From Clostridia bacterium (GTDB taxonomy: Bacteria > Bacillota_A > Clostridia > Lachnospirales > Cellulosilyticaceae), in NCBI GenBank assembly GCA_029239935.1, contig JARBTY010000117.1:1-9561 (forward strand): a stretch of 9,561 nucleotides of DNA, given 5' to 3'. Both the position numbers and the translations under genes were made by a program. Under the pieces are notes generated by a model. The model was given only the letters and a program-made list of their open reading frames with translations, was not told where the DNA came from and did not search any database. Positions 1-6,281 of this stretch are shown piece after piece (the first letter of the stretch is position 1; every line of letters begins with the position of its first letter).

Positions 1-9
1 TGTTATAAT
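1..9 (+). promoter_or_regulatory. Possible extended -10 promoter at the window edge
   Basis: The sequence shows TGT followed by a perfect TATAAT at 4-9, matching the TGn extended -10 form that needs little -35 contact. Transcription would begin near position 16. The -35 region is outside the window and AT-rich DNA gives chance matches, so this is tentative. Its interest comes from the terminator about 330 bp downstream with no obvious gene between. Confidence 0.3.
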
Positions 10-41
10 ATAGTTACAGAAGAAAGTAACATATCTTCTCA

Positions 42-297
42 CATACCCTATTCTCTTATTACAGTTTTATCAAGTATTTGGTATTCAGTAGTTTGTCATG
101 ATGTTGGGTTTTTAAAATACCTAAAATAAAGTGCGTTAGGTTTGTCGGGTTTATTGCGTTAGATTTAGTTTCAACTATTAAATGTTTGTAAGTATCGTTT
201 ATTACTATTTTTATGAGGTATGAAAGCGTTATGTTTGCAATTGGAAGGAATGAATGAGTAATCATATTATATGCAATGTTAAATCGAATAGGGTATG
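42..297. repeat. 12-bp perfect inverted repeat with a 232-bp gap (arms 42-53 and 286-297)
   Basis: The arm CATACCCTATTC at 42-53 is repeated as its exact reverse complement GAATAGGGTATG at 286-297. The arms are GC-richer than their surroundings, and such a match over this distance is unlikely by chance. The right arm ends two bases before the terminator stem, so in an RNA the repeat would close a long domain just upstream of the terminator. A miniature inverted-repeat element is an alternative, but I see no flanking target duplication and no transposase. Confidence 0.5.
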
Positions 298-299
298 GT

Positions 300-352
300 A
301 AGTAGCCGATGTGTTTGTGAAGTTCATACAAGCAATCGGCTACTTATTTTTT
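300..352 (+). terminator. Rho-independent terminator for rightward transcription
   Basis: An 11-bp perfect stem (300-310, AAGTAGCCGAT, with 335-345) encloses a 24-nt loop whose bases can pair further (TTTGT with ACAAG). It is followed by ATTTTTT at 346-352. The T tract is on the right only. On the opposite strand the stem is followed by ACCATACCC, so it is not an obvious bidirectional terminator for the leftward selenium operon ending at 358, although the hairpin could still protect that mRNA's 3' end. Confidence 0.8.
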
Positions 353-357
353 ATTCT

Positions 358-1374
358 CTATTTCTGTTGCAGATAGTTTAAGACCTCTGTTGTATTTCCC
401 TCAAATATAACTTTATTTGCATCTTTTTGTATTTGATAGCGATACATTGGATCGTAATAATCTTTCAAAAGCATCTCTATCCAGTTCTTATGCATGGAAC
501 AATTCCCTGAATTCATTTGCTCTTTCAATGCCTCCTCAAACAAATCTATAACCCATTTACAGCGGTCGCCCCCCAGCCGTTTCTTGAGTTTACTTAAACT
601 TTCTCGTATATAGTTAGCCCATTCCACCAGCCCCAAATCCTGTGTATAAACCTCCTCCAAATCACCACTATTAAAATAGGCCGCTAAGGGTTTGGGTAGA
701 AAGCAGCTCCCAATATTTTTCCCTTCGTCCTCAAGTATCATATAAGGGTAAGCCTTGTTGCGATGCTGAATAAGTGCATAAGCAAGATTATTTTCAAAGT
801 TAATTTGAGTCGGCTGCGGCGTCACTTGTTTTCCAAATGATGACCCTCTATGGTTAGCAATTCCTTCGAGATTTATGGCATTTTGAAGCTTTTTAAGCAA
901 AATGGTTTTACCTGATCCTGTGCAGCCACCAACTAAAATCGGTTTACTTTTTTGCTGTGAGGGTTCAAGTTGTGAGATTAAATAATTTCTAAAAGCTTTA
1001 TAACCGCCTTCAAGTCTTACTATTTCTTTTCCCGCTGCCTCAGCTATCCACTGCTGCGCAATTTGAGAACGCAGACCACCTCTAAAGCAATAAATCTTAC
1101 TATTTGGATATTTTTCTAGGTGACTGATCCAAGCATTAATGCGTGCTTGCTTTATTTCGCCTGACACCAGCTGATGTCCAAGTTTGACAGCTGCTTCATT
1201 GCCTTCTTCCTTATAACATATCCCAACCACATGTCTTTCTTCATCATTCATTAGCGGTAAATTAACTGCATTTTTAAAAGCACCTTTTGCAAACTCAATC
1301 GGAGCACGTACATCTATTAGCGGCGTTTCATCTGTAACAATCTTTTTAAAATCATTGCATGTAGGCAGTTTCAT
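358..1374 (-). CDS. mnmH: tRNA 2-selenouridine synthase (MnmH/SelU)
   Basis: This enzyme replaces the sulfur of 2-thiouridine at the tRNA wobble position with selenium from selenophosphate, by way of a geranylated intermediate; it acts in the cytoplasm on tRNAs for Lys, Glu and Gln. The 338-residue protein is close to the family size (about 360). It has an N-terminal rhodanese domain with the catalytic Cys96 in CFRGGLRS (95-103), then a P-loop NTPase-like half with GGCTGSGKT at 149-157. Further family signatures are NHRGSSFG at 174-181 and EDEGKNIG at 215-222. The ATG directly abuts the TAA of selD, and an AGGGTG ribosome site lies inside the selD end, so the two are translationally linked. 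The selD neighbour supplies the selenium donor. Function follows from the family; the key residues are all present. Confidence 0.95.
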   Translation of the reverse strand: MKLPTCNDFKKIVTDETPLIDVRAPIEFAKGAFKNAVNLPLMNDEERHVVGICYKEEGNEAAVKLGHQLVSGEIKQARINAWISHLEKYPNSKIYCFRGGLRSQIAQQWIAEAAGKEIVRLEGGYKAFRNYLISQLEPSQQKSKPILVGGCTGSGKTILLKKLQNAINLEGIANHRGSSFGKQVTPQPTQINFENNLAYALIQHRNKAYPYMILEDEGKNIGSCFLPKPLAAYFNSGDLEEVYTQDLGLVEWANYIRESLSKLKKRLGGDRCKWVIDLFEEALKEQMNSGNCSMHKNWIEMLLKDYYDPMYRYQIQKDANKVIFEGNTTEVLNYLQQK

Positions 1375-2406
1375 TTATCGCACCCTGATTAATTTGTCAA
1401 ATTGCTTGCAGGTATGCCCAATAGATTGAAGTGTCAAACCTGCATGATCAGTCATTTTTAAAAACTCAGAAACACCCTCTTTTTTCACAATCACAAGCAG
1501 CCCGCCAGAAGTTTGTGCATCACATAAAATATTTCTTTGCTCCATTGTCATCTCTTCAATAGTATGCCCATAGCTTTTAAAGTTGTTTTTAGTCCCCCCA
1601 GGTATACAGTCCATTTCAAGATATTTCTTAGTATGAGGCAGTAAAGGCACTTTATCAAAGTCTATTACAGCTGAAATACCACTACTCTCGCAGATTTCAC
1701 CTAAATGTCCCAATAAGCCAAAGCCTGTAATATCTGTTAAAGTTGCAACCCCGTCTAAGCCCGAAATCTCCGCACCAATTTTGTTCAAAGTGGTCATGGC
1801 CTGAATGGCTGCATCAATATGTCCATGTTCAATTTTCTTTCTTTTCTGCGCTGTTGTTAAAATACCAATCCCTAAAGGTTTAGTCAAAAATATTTCACAT
1901 CCAGCAACTGCTTTGTTATTTTGTTTCAATCTTTCATTCTCAATAATCCCCGTGACTGCTAGTCCAAATATTGGCTCAGGCGAATCTATGGAATGCCCTC
2001 CCGCCAGCGGAATACCAGCTTCGTCACAAATAGCGCGTCCCCCTGCAATAACCTCCCTCGCTATTTCTGGAGAAAGTATATTTACGGGCCATCCCAAAAT
2101 TGAAATAGCCATTAACGGCTTACCACCCATAGCATAAATATCACTTATCGCATTGGTCGCTGCAATTTTTCCAAAAGTAAAAGGATCATCTACAATAGGC
2201 ATAAAAAAATCTGTCGTGCTTAAGACCGAAGTCCCATTTCCTAAGTCATAGGCTGCAGCATCATCTTTATTCTTATAGCCTACCAAGAGTTTTGGATAGT
2301 CTACCTTATCCCCTGTTGTTTTCAATATTGATTCTAGTATAGCCGGAGATATTTTACATCCACAACCTGCACCATGACTATACTCCGTTAACTTAATCTC
2401 TTCCAT
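1375..2406 (-). CDS. selD: Selenide, water dikinase (selenophosphate synthetase SelD)
   Basis: SelD makes selenophosphate from selenide and ATP, the selenium donor for 2-selenouridine in tRNA and for selenocysteine. I choose the ATG at 2404-2406 (343 residues), because it has a GGAGG site nine bases upstream; a longer TTG-started frame to 2430 would place that site inside the coding region. The glycine-rich loop SHGAGCGCK (10-18) carries the catalytic Cys15 and Lys18, matching Cys17 and Lys20 of the E. coli enzyme. Metal and ATP motifs follow: DDAA at 48-51, SDIYAMGG at 88-95, GGHSID at 136-141 and [11 protein letters not shown] at 224-234. The catalytic residue is Cys, not the selenocysteine found in some clostridial SelD proteins. 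It is the middle gene of the operon. No selA, selB or selenoprotein gene is visible, so the demonstrated local use is tRNA modification. Confidence 0.97.
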   Translation of the reverse strand: MEEIKLTEYSHGAGCGCKISPAILESILKTTGDKVDYPKLLVGYKNKDDAAAYDLGNGTSVLSTTDFFMPIVDDPFTFGKIAATNAISDIYAMGGKPLMAISILGWPVNILSPEIAREVIAGGRAICDEAGIPLAGGHSIDSPEPIFGLAVTGIIENERLKQNNKAVAGCEIFLTKPLGIGILTTAQKRKKIEHGHIDAAIQAMTTLNKIGAEISGLDGVATLTDITGFGLLGHLGEICESSGISAVIDFDKVPLLPHTKKYLEMDCIPGGTKNNFKSYGHTIEEMTMEQRNILCDAQTSGGLLVIVKKEGVSEFLKMTDHAGLTLQSIGHTCKQFDKLIRVR

Positions 2407-2414
2407 AGCAATAT

Positions 2415-2419
2415 CCTCC
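2415..2419 (-). promoter_or_regulatory. selD ribosome binding site (decides the start)
   Basis: On the minus strand GGAGG stands eight bases before the ATG at 2404-2406. It lies within the extra codons of the longer TTG-started frame, which argues that the extension is not translated as part of SelD. Confidence 0.85.
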
Positions 2420-2443
2420 GTATTTATCAATTAATAAAACCAT

Positions 2444-2779
2444 CTAAACAGTAATCACCTTATCAGCGTCCATCATAATCGAAACAATTTCAGCCATATC
2501 GGTTCGTCGTCCAACTCTGATACTATTTCTAAGATCATAATGATCGATACAAGTTCCGCAGCCTATAATTTCAACACCTTTTAAAAACAAGCCATCAAGA
2601 GCATCCAGAACCAAGGAGTCTTGCGCTAATACTTTCACTCCTGCATTATAACATATAATAACATCTGGTAATGACTCACTTGCCCAAATCTTTCTTAAAA
2701 ATGCTCCTAATAACTTCTTACCCAATTCATCGTCGCCTTTTCCGAAAGATTCACTATTTATAACAATTGCTGTTTTCAT
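2444..2779 (-). CDS. YedF-like selenium-metabolism protein, DsrE-like domain only
   Basis: The 111-residue protein resembles the C-terminal half of the selenium-associated YedF family, a DsrE/DsrF-like fold. It has the N-terminal strand AIVINSESFG (4-13) with the GKGDDELGKKL loop (13-23), and the conserved CGTCIDHY (74-81) with Cys74 and Cys77. Typical YedF proteins are near 200 residues with an N-terminal TusA-like sulfur-carrier domain containing a CPxP motif. That domain is missing here, and an AGGGAGG ribosome site (2787-2793) just before the ATG shows the start is genuine. It is first in the operon, 37 bp before selD. A role in handling or delivering reactive selenium is a family inference; the biochemical function is not established. 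The two cysteines could be the reactive site. Confidence 0.85.
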   Translation of the reverse strand: MKTAIVINSESFGKGDDELGKKLLGAFLRKIWASESLPDVIICYNAGVKVLAQDSLVLDALDGLFLKGVEIIGCGTCIDHYDLRNSIRVGRRTDMAEIVSIMMDADKVITV

Positions 2780-2891
2780 TTGTTTTCCTCCCTGATTCTA
2801 TAAGCTTACTCCGTTAAAACATACTGCTTAAAATAATGCGTTTAATCTATCTCTTAATGTAACAGTCCCCTCCGAAAGATAGCCTTTATGT

Positions 2892-2962
2892 TGTGCTATG
2901 TTTATAGTTTAGCACCTTTATATAGGGTTTTCCACATGGATTTTCCTTATCACCTGTGCTAT
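2892..2962. promoter_or_regulatory. GTGCTA half-site cluster upstream of the MATE gene (possible operator)
   Basis: GTGCTA at 2893-2898 and its reverse complement TAGCAC at 2910-2915 form a 23-bp inverted repeat with an 11-bp centre. A second direct copy of the 8-mer TGTGCTAT lies at 2955-2962 and overlaps the -10 box of the MATE promoter. A regulator binding these sites could block or activate the pump promoter. The sequence does not say which regulator family is involved, and no regulator gene is adjacent. Confidence 0.4.
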
Positions 2963-2965
2963 AAT
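2957..2965 (+). promoter_or_regulatory. Extended -10 promoter of the MATE gene
   Basis: TGC followed by a perfect TATAAT (2960-2965) forms an extended -10. A -35 with the correct spacing is poor (TGGATT at 2937-2942), as is common with extended -10 promoters. Transcription would begin near 2972, giving a leader of about 25 nt to the ATG at 2996. This also shows that the in-frame ATG at 2888, upstream of the promoter, is not the start. Confidence 0.7.
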
Positions 2966-2995
2966 GGTCTGAAATTATGCAAAAAGGACGCTACT

Positions 2996-4327
2996 ATGAG
3001 AAACTTAACACAAGACAATATCAGCAAAGTCATTTTACAGTTTGCTTTTCCTGTTTTTTTGGGACAAATCATTCAATTATTTTATAGTATAACAGACACC
3101 TGGATTATTGGTAAGATCCTTGGGACCAGTGCACTGGCTGCAGTTGGCTCGGTATGTGTCATCAGTGACATGATTGTAGGATTTTTAATTGGACTTACCA
3201 ATGGCTTTTCAGTTATTGCAGCCCGTTATTATGGTGCTGCCAATACAAAAGAACTCAACAAAACTTTTGCTTCCTCATTACTTTTTGGGACATTAGCAGC
3301 AGTATTTCTCACTTTGTTTTGTATTGTTTTTTTGCCACAGTTGATGCACCTTATGAACATCGCACCCGAACATATCACAGAGGGTACTACATATATCAAA
3401 ATCATTTTACTTGGCATTGTTGCGCCTATGTTCTACAACGTATTAGCCAGTATACTGCGGGCAACTGGAGACACCAAAGCCGCACTGCTATTTTTACTGA
3501 TTTCTACCGTTTTAAATATTATACTTAACATCGTGCTGGTAGGCATTGTCCGCATGGGCATTGCCGGTGCCTCTATAGGGACAGTCATTTCTCAGCTCTT
3601 TTCTGCCGTGCTATGTTTTATTTATATTTATAGACGTTATCCTATGTTGCATCTAACCAAAGAGAGTTTTTCTTTTAGCACCAAACTGGCCAAGCAGCTT
3701 TGTTTAAGTGGCCTTTCTATGGGCCTAATGAACTCCTTAGTTGCAATGGGAACGGTGGTATTACAGAGTTCTATTAACACCTTTTCAGCAAATATCATTG
3801 TGGCACATTATGCAGCGAGAAAACTAACCAGCATCTTTATGACCCCTTTTATTGTACTGGGTATGACGATGACCTCTTATTGCGGGCAAAATTATGGTGC
3901 AAAGCATTTTGACCGAATTAGATTAGGTGTCAAAAAATCTATCTTCTATTCTTGGATTTGGTGTGCTTTCGTAGTTGTTATGTCCTATACCATTGTCCCC
4001 TCCTTAATCAAAACAATCACCTCAACCAATGTGGATGAGGTGATTCAAATGAGTACATTATATTTGCGGGTAGATACCTTGCTTTATTTTGTTGCAGCCG
4101 TGATCTCCATCTCACGAAATGCCTTGCAGGGTATCGGTGACCATATCACTCCTATTATCTCAAGCTTCATTGAGCTAGTTGGCAAATACCTGACTGTCAT
4201 TTTTTTGGCACCTAAACTAGGTTATATGGGAATCATCTTATCAGAGCCCATCGTGTGGGTGCTAATGGTCATCCCACTCCTCATTAAATGCAAAAAAAAT
4301 GTGGTGTTTCGTTCTGGCGTCTATTAA
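2996..4327 (+). CDS. MATE family multidrug efflux transporter
   Basis: This is a membrane antiporter of the MATE family that exports drugs or metabolites using a sodium or proton gradient; the substrate cannot be read from the sequence. From the chosen ATG the protein has 443 residues, the usual MATE length, with about twelve hydrophobic segments in two similar halves. Family signatures are ARYYGA (76-81) and LRATGDTK (154-161) in the first half, with counterparts GQNYGAKHFDR (297-307) and RNALQGIGD (374-382) in the second. The start has an AAGGA ribosome site at 2984-2988 and sits 25 nt after the predicted transcription start. A longer frame from 2888 would add 36 residues lying across the promoter, so I reject it. 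The gene stands alone, diverging from the selenium operon and converging on the lipoprotein gene. The DinF/NorM-like branch is likely. Confidence 0.93.
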   Translation: MRNLTQDNISKVILQFAFPVFLGQIIQLFYSITDTWIIGKILGTSALAAVGSVCVISDMIVGFLIGLTNGFSVIAARYYGAANTKELNKTFASSLLFGTLAAVFLTLFCIVFLPQLMHLMNIAPEHITEGTTYIKIILLGIVAPMFYNVLASILRATGDTKAALLFLLISTVLNIILNIVLVGIVRMGIAGASIGTVISQLFSAVLCFIYIYRRYPMLHLTKESFSFSTKLAKQLCLSGLSMGLMNSLVAMGTVVLQSSINTFSANIIVAHYAARKLTSIFMTPFIVLGMTMTSYCGQNYGAKHFDRIRLGVKKSIFYSWIWCAFVVVMSYTIVPSLIKTITSTNVDEVIQMSTLYLRVDTLLYFVAAVISISRNALQGIGDHITPIISSFIELVGKYLTVIFLAPKLGYMGIILSEPIVWVLMVIPLLIKCKKNVVFRSGVY

Positions 4328-4381
4328 CAGCCATATGATTTTATGAGTCTTCACTTTAGGTATTAACATGATACACAGTCA

Positions 4382-4840
4382 TTACATTTTCTTTTTAATT
4401 TCATATTTATCTATTATTTCTTTGTCAGGCACAAGTTTTTCACTACTACTTAAAATAAGTTGTATCTTTTTAGTTTTATTTGCTTGGATTCGTATGATGT
4501 ATTCATTTTGGGGTTTTAAGTCTAATAACTCCATTTTGAATCTTTCTCTCTCACTAAAATAATTATTACTCCAAATAATACTTTCATCAGATGAATCAAT
4601 AATTTCAAGTTTAACATCTCCAGTTTCTATTCTTAAATCGACATCAAATTCTAATCTTTGTATACTGTCATTACAATAAATAATTTTTTCACTTGTGAAA
4701 TTATCAGGGATACTCGAATTATATGCCATTTTAATCTTAGAACTTGAAACACCATTTTCCGCATATGAGCAACCTGTAAAACTCATTAGTATCACCAAAA
4801 AAACATACACCCTACCAGCTTTGATAAGTTTAGATTTCAT
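4382..4840 (-). CDS. Small putative lipoprotein of unknown function
   Basis: The 152-residue protein is not one I recognise. It begins with a short basic region (KSKLIKAGR), then a hydrophobic stretch ending in SFTGC, a lipobox with Cys24 as the expected lipidation site, so it should be anchored to the outer face of the membrane. The mature part is polar, with alternating segments such as RLEFDVDLRI and VKLEIIDSS that suggest a beta-rich domain, and a very Lys-rich C terminus. A GGAG ribosome site sits seven bases before the ATG. It has a good promoter at 4885-4913 and a likely regulator site beyond it. It is transcribed away from the two secreted paralogues, sharing the 235-bp control region. 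No function is claimed. Confidence 0.8.
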   Translation of the reverse strand: MKSKLIKAGRVYVFLVILMSFTGCSYAENGVSSSKIKMAYNSSIPDNFTSEKIIYCNDSIQRLEFDVDLRIETGDVKLEIIDSSDESIIWSNNYFSERERFKMELLDLKPQNEYIIRIQANKTKKIQLILSSSEKLVPDKEIIDKYEIKKKM

Positions 4841-4884
4841 CTGCTCACTCCACTATTTTAAATTTTCCAACTCTTATGTTCTGT

Positions 4885-4913
4885 ATACTAACATGCTCGA
4901 TTATGAGAGTCAA
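4885..4913 (-). promoter_or_regulatory. Sigma-A-type promoter of the lipoprotein gene
   Basis: On the minus strand TTGACT (4908-4913) is followed by exactly 17 bp and then TAGTAT (4885-4890), which is preceded by TGT as in an extended -10. Five of six bases match consensus in each box. The predicted leader is about 40 nt before the ATG at 4840. Confidence 0.75.
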
Positions 4914-4917
4914 TGTT

Positions 4918-4961
4918 AATTCCCTTAAGGATTTCTTACAATTCTTTTAAGATCCCTTTAA
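4918..4961 (-). promoter_or_regulatory. Four 11-bp direct repeats upstream of the -35 (possible response-regulator site)
   Basis: Read on the minus strand, four consecutive 11-mers are seen: TTAAAGGGATC (4951-4961), TTAAAAGAATT (4940-4950), GTAAGAAATCC (4929-4939) and TTAAGGGAATT (4918-4928). They share a loose TTAARRRRATY pattern and end four bases before the -35 box. Direct repeats with one-helical-turn spacing at this position are characteristic of OmpR/PhoB-family activators. The site could also act on the divergent secreted-protein genes starting at 5076. No two-component genes are in the window, so the regulator is unknown. Confidence 0.45.
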
Positions 4962-5075
4962 CAAATTTATTGTCCTCTCAAAAGGCTGCTATACCATCTC
5001 CACTGTAAGATTTTACATAGTATTGTTTTATTTTGGTTATTCTAATTAAAAAGCCTAAATAATGAGGAGCCTCTC

Positions 5076-5591
5076 ATGAAAAATATAAATAAATTTAAAT
5101 CCCTAATCTATATTATACTGCCGATGATCATGATGTCTTTTTCAGCTATTTTAAATGCTGCTTCGTCAGCTCCTGCATTCCCTTCTGCTGCTGAACATCA
5201 ACAAACTATCTATCAATTCATCAGTGAAATTAAAGATGCACAAGACCGGTCAGCTGCTATTGCACAGGCTACTTTACAAGGCTTCACTCCTACCAATACT
5301 CAACTGCAACTAGAAATCGATTCGATCAGTACTGACTTACAAGCACTTAACCAAATAATTGAAGATTATGCTGATATTGTTCAAGGCTTAACCCCAGAAG
5401 ATAGACACGTTCGTCTGACTTTTAATGTTCTTAATCTGGTTAGAAGCAATTTGTATACGCTCAGCTTATTAGTACGTTCGGCAACTGATATAGAAAGAAT
5501 TGAGCTTCTAGATGAATATTTCCGGACAAGAAGAAATGCTTCGAGCACACTTATGATATTAGAGAATGCTCTTGCAGCATACAATGTTTAA
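5076..5591 (+). CDS. Secreted helical protein A, first of a paralogous pair (unknown family)
   Basis: I do not recognise this 171-residue protein. It has a basic start and a hydrophobic segment (about 9-26), with likely signal peptidase cleavage between residues 28 and 32 (near LNAASSA). No lipobox cysteine or wall-anchor motif is seen, so it should be released or loosely surface bound. The mature part looks almost wholly alpha-helical, without cysteine. The strongest block is RHVRLTFNVLNLV (110-122). The next gene encodes a protein of identical length that aligns without gaps, with about 74 of 171 residues identical by hand count, so the pair arose by tandem duplication. A GAGGAG ribosome site lies at 5064-5069. 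No convincing promoter boxes were found upstream. The two genes are 68 bp apart and may be cotranscribed. The role is unknown; a surface or extracellular binding role is only a guess. Confidence 0.85.
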   Translation: MKNINKFKSLIYIILPMIMMSFSAILNAASSAPAFPSAAEHQQTIYQFISEIKDAQDRSAAIAQATLQGFTPTNTQLQLEIDSISTDLQALNQIIEDYADIVQGLTPEDRHVRLTFNVLNLVRSNLYTLSLLVRSATDIERIELLDEYFRTRRNASSTLMILENALAAYNV

Positions 5592-5659
5592 CTTTCCAGA
5601 TATAGTTGACATATGATTTTTAAAAAATAAATGTATTTTATGAATGACTGAGGTGCTAT

Positions 5660-6175
5660 ATGCCAAATACAAATTTCCTAAAATTCTTGCTGTGTATAAT
5701 CTTATCCATTATTATGATCTTTCCCCCCATGCCACTCTATGCTGCTAGTGTCAATGATACACCCATCAGCGATGCCCAGCACAAACAAATTATTAGGCAA
5801 TTCCTTGAAGAAATAAAAGAAATACAAAGACAAACTACTGACATATCCCTCTTAGCACTTACAAACTCTTCTTTGAAAAATGGACAACTTCAAGCACGCA
5901 TTAATTTAATTGAAAATAATATCCAGGGACTTAATAAAAGAATTCAAGACTACCTATCAACTGTTCCGGAGGTTGGGGAACGAAACAGACATGTTTTACT
6001 TACTTTTAATGTTCTTAACCTTGTTAATGGGGGATTATATCTTCTAAACCTACTGGTAAATACAACTCCTGATGCAGAAAGATTTGCAATATTAGAGGAA
6101 TACTTTTATTCAAGAGCAACTGCACTCGATACCCTTGAAATACTTGAGGATATTCTCTCGAAATTTAATACTTAA
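5660..6175 (+). CDS. Secreted helical protein B, second of the paralogous pair (unknown family)
   Basis: This is the sister of protein A, again 171 residues and cysteine-free after the signal peptide. The hydrophobic signal segment spans about 7-27, with likely cleavage after YAA (27-29). The mature part is predicted helical, with runs of heptad-like leucine and isoleucine spacing near 76-98. Conservation with A is highest in RHVLLTFNVLNLV (110-122), LYLLNLLV (126-133), LEEYF (145-149) and the C-terminal ILED region. It is lowest in 54-75, in 99-109 (apart from Val102) and in the first residues after the signal peptide. Such a pattern suggests a shared fold with diverged exposed faces. A GAGGTG ribosome site is at 5650-5655. 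A perfect TTGACA at 5606-5611 lies in the gap after gene A, but its best -10 partner (TAAATG) is weak, so an internal promoter is only possible. No terminator was seen after the gene. Confidence 0.85.
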   Translation: MPNTNFLKFLLCIILSIIMIFPPMPLYAASVNDTPISDAQHKQIIRQFLEEIKEIQRQTTDISLLALTNSSLKNGQLQARINLIENNIQGLNKRIQDYLSTVPEVGERNRHVLLTFNVLNLVNGGLYLLNLLVNTTPDAERFAILEEYFYSRATALDTLEILEDILSKFNT

Positions 6176-6281
6176 TATGACTTTGTTTTTTCCTCTAAGA
6201 GAATGGACTAGCATTATTGTATTAAAAATTCCTATTAAAACATATGATACTAATGATGATAGTTATTAAAGGGGGATTTGT

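Larger units (their letters stand above)
1..299. other. Non-coding or decayed region with a possible rightward transcript
   Basis: No convincing gene is seen here. A TATAAT at 4-9 preceded by TG (an extended -10) lies at the left edge, with any -35 outside the window, and a strong terminator for rightward transcription lies at 300-352. Together these would bound an RNA of about 335 nt. The plus strand is G/T-rich and C-poor and has no long reading frame. Frame 1 is open from the window edge to a TAA at 127-129 (42 residues), so this could be the tail of an upstream protein. Further stop-broken stretches in the same frame would also fit a decayed gene. On the minus strand a 90-codon frame (59-331) exists but starts at TTG inside the terminator hairpin, has no clear ribosome site, and is A/C-rich rather than purine-rich; I do not call it. 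RNA gene, partial CDS and pseudogene all remain open. Confidence 0.4.

Noticed and set aside
59..331. 90-codon minus-strand reading frame
   Set aside because: It begins with TTG inside the terminator hairpin, has no clear ribosome site, is A/C-rich rather than purine-rich, and resembles no protein I know. It is more likely a chance opening.
1805..2137. 110-codon plus-strand frame inside selD
   Set aside because: It is the antisense shadow of a well-supported gene with all SelD motifs.
2407..2430. TTG start adding eight residues to SelD
   Set aside because: The extension contains the GGAGG ribosome site for the ATG at 2404-2406, and the shorter form matches E. coli SelD at its N terminus.
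2780..2887. Promoter for the selenium operon
   Set aside because: The best pair on the minus strand (TTAAGA, 16 bp, TATTTT) matches only four of six in each box, so I could not place it with confidence.
2888..2995. Upstream 36-residue extension of the MATE protein
   Set aside because: It lies across the extended -10 promoter and putative operator, and the ATG at 2996 has the good ribosome site and the usual MATE N terminus.
4368..4562. 64-codon hydrophobic plus-strand frame opposite the lipoprotein gene
   Set aside because: It has no ribosome site and its hydrophobicity is explained by the Lys/Glu-rich antisense coding sequence.
4695..4919. 74-codon plus-strand frame
   Set aside because: It is antisense to the lipoprotein N terminus and runs through that gene's promoter, with no ribosome site.
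5063..5076. Self-complementary TGAG/CTCA around the ribosome site of secreted gene A, as a possible translational switch
   Set aside because: The stem is only four base pairs, too weak to support a regulatory hairpin from sequence alone.
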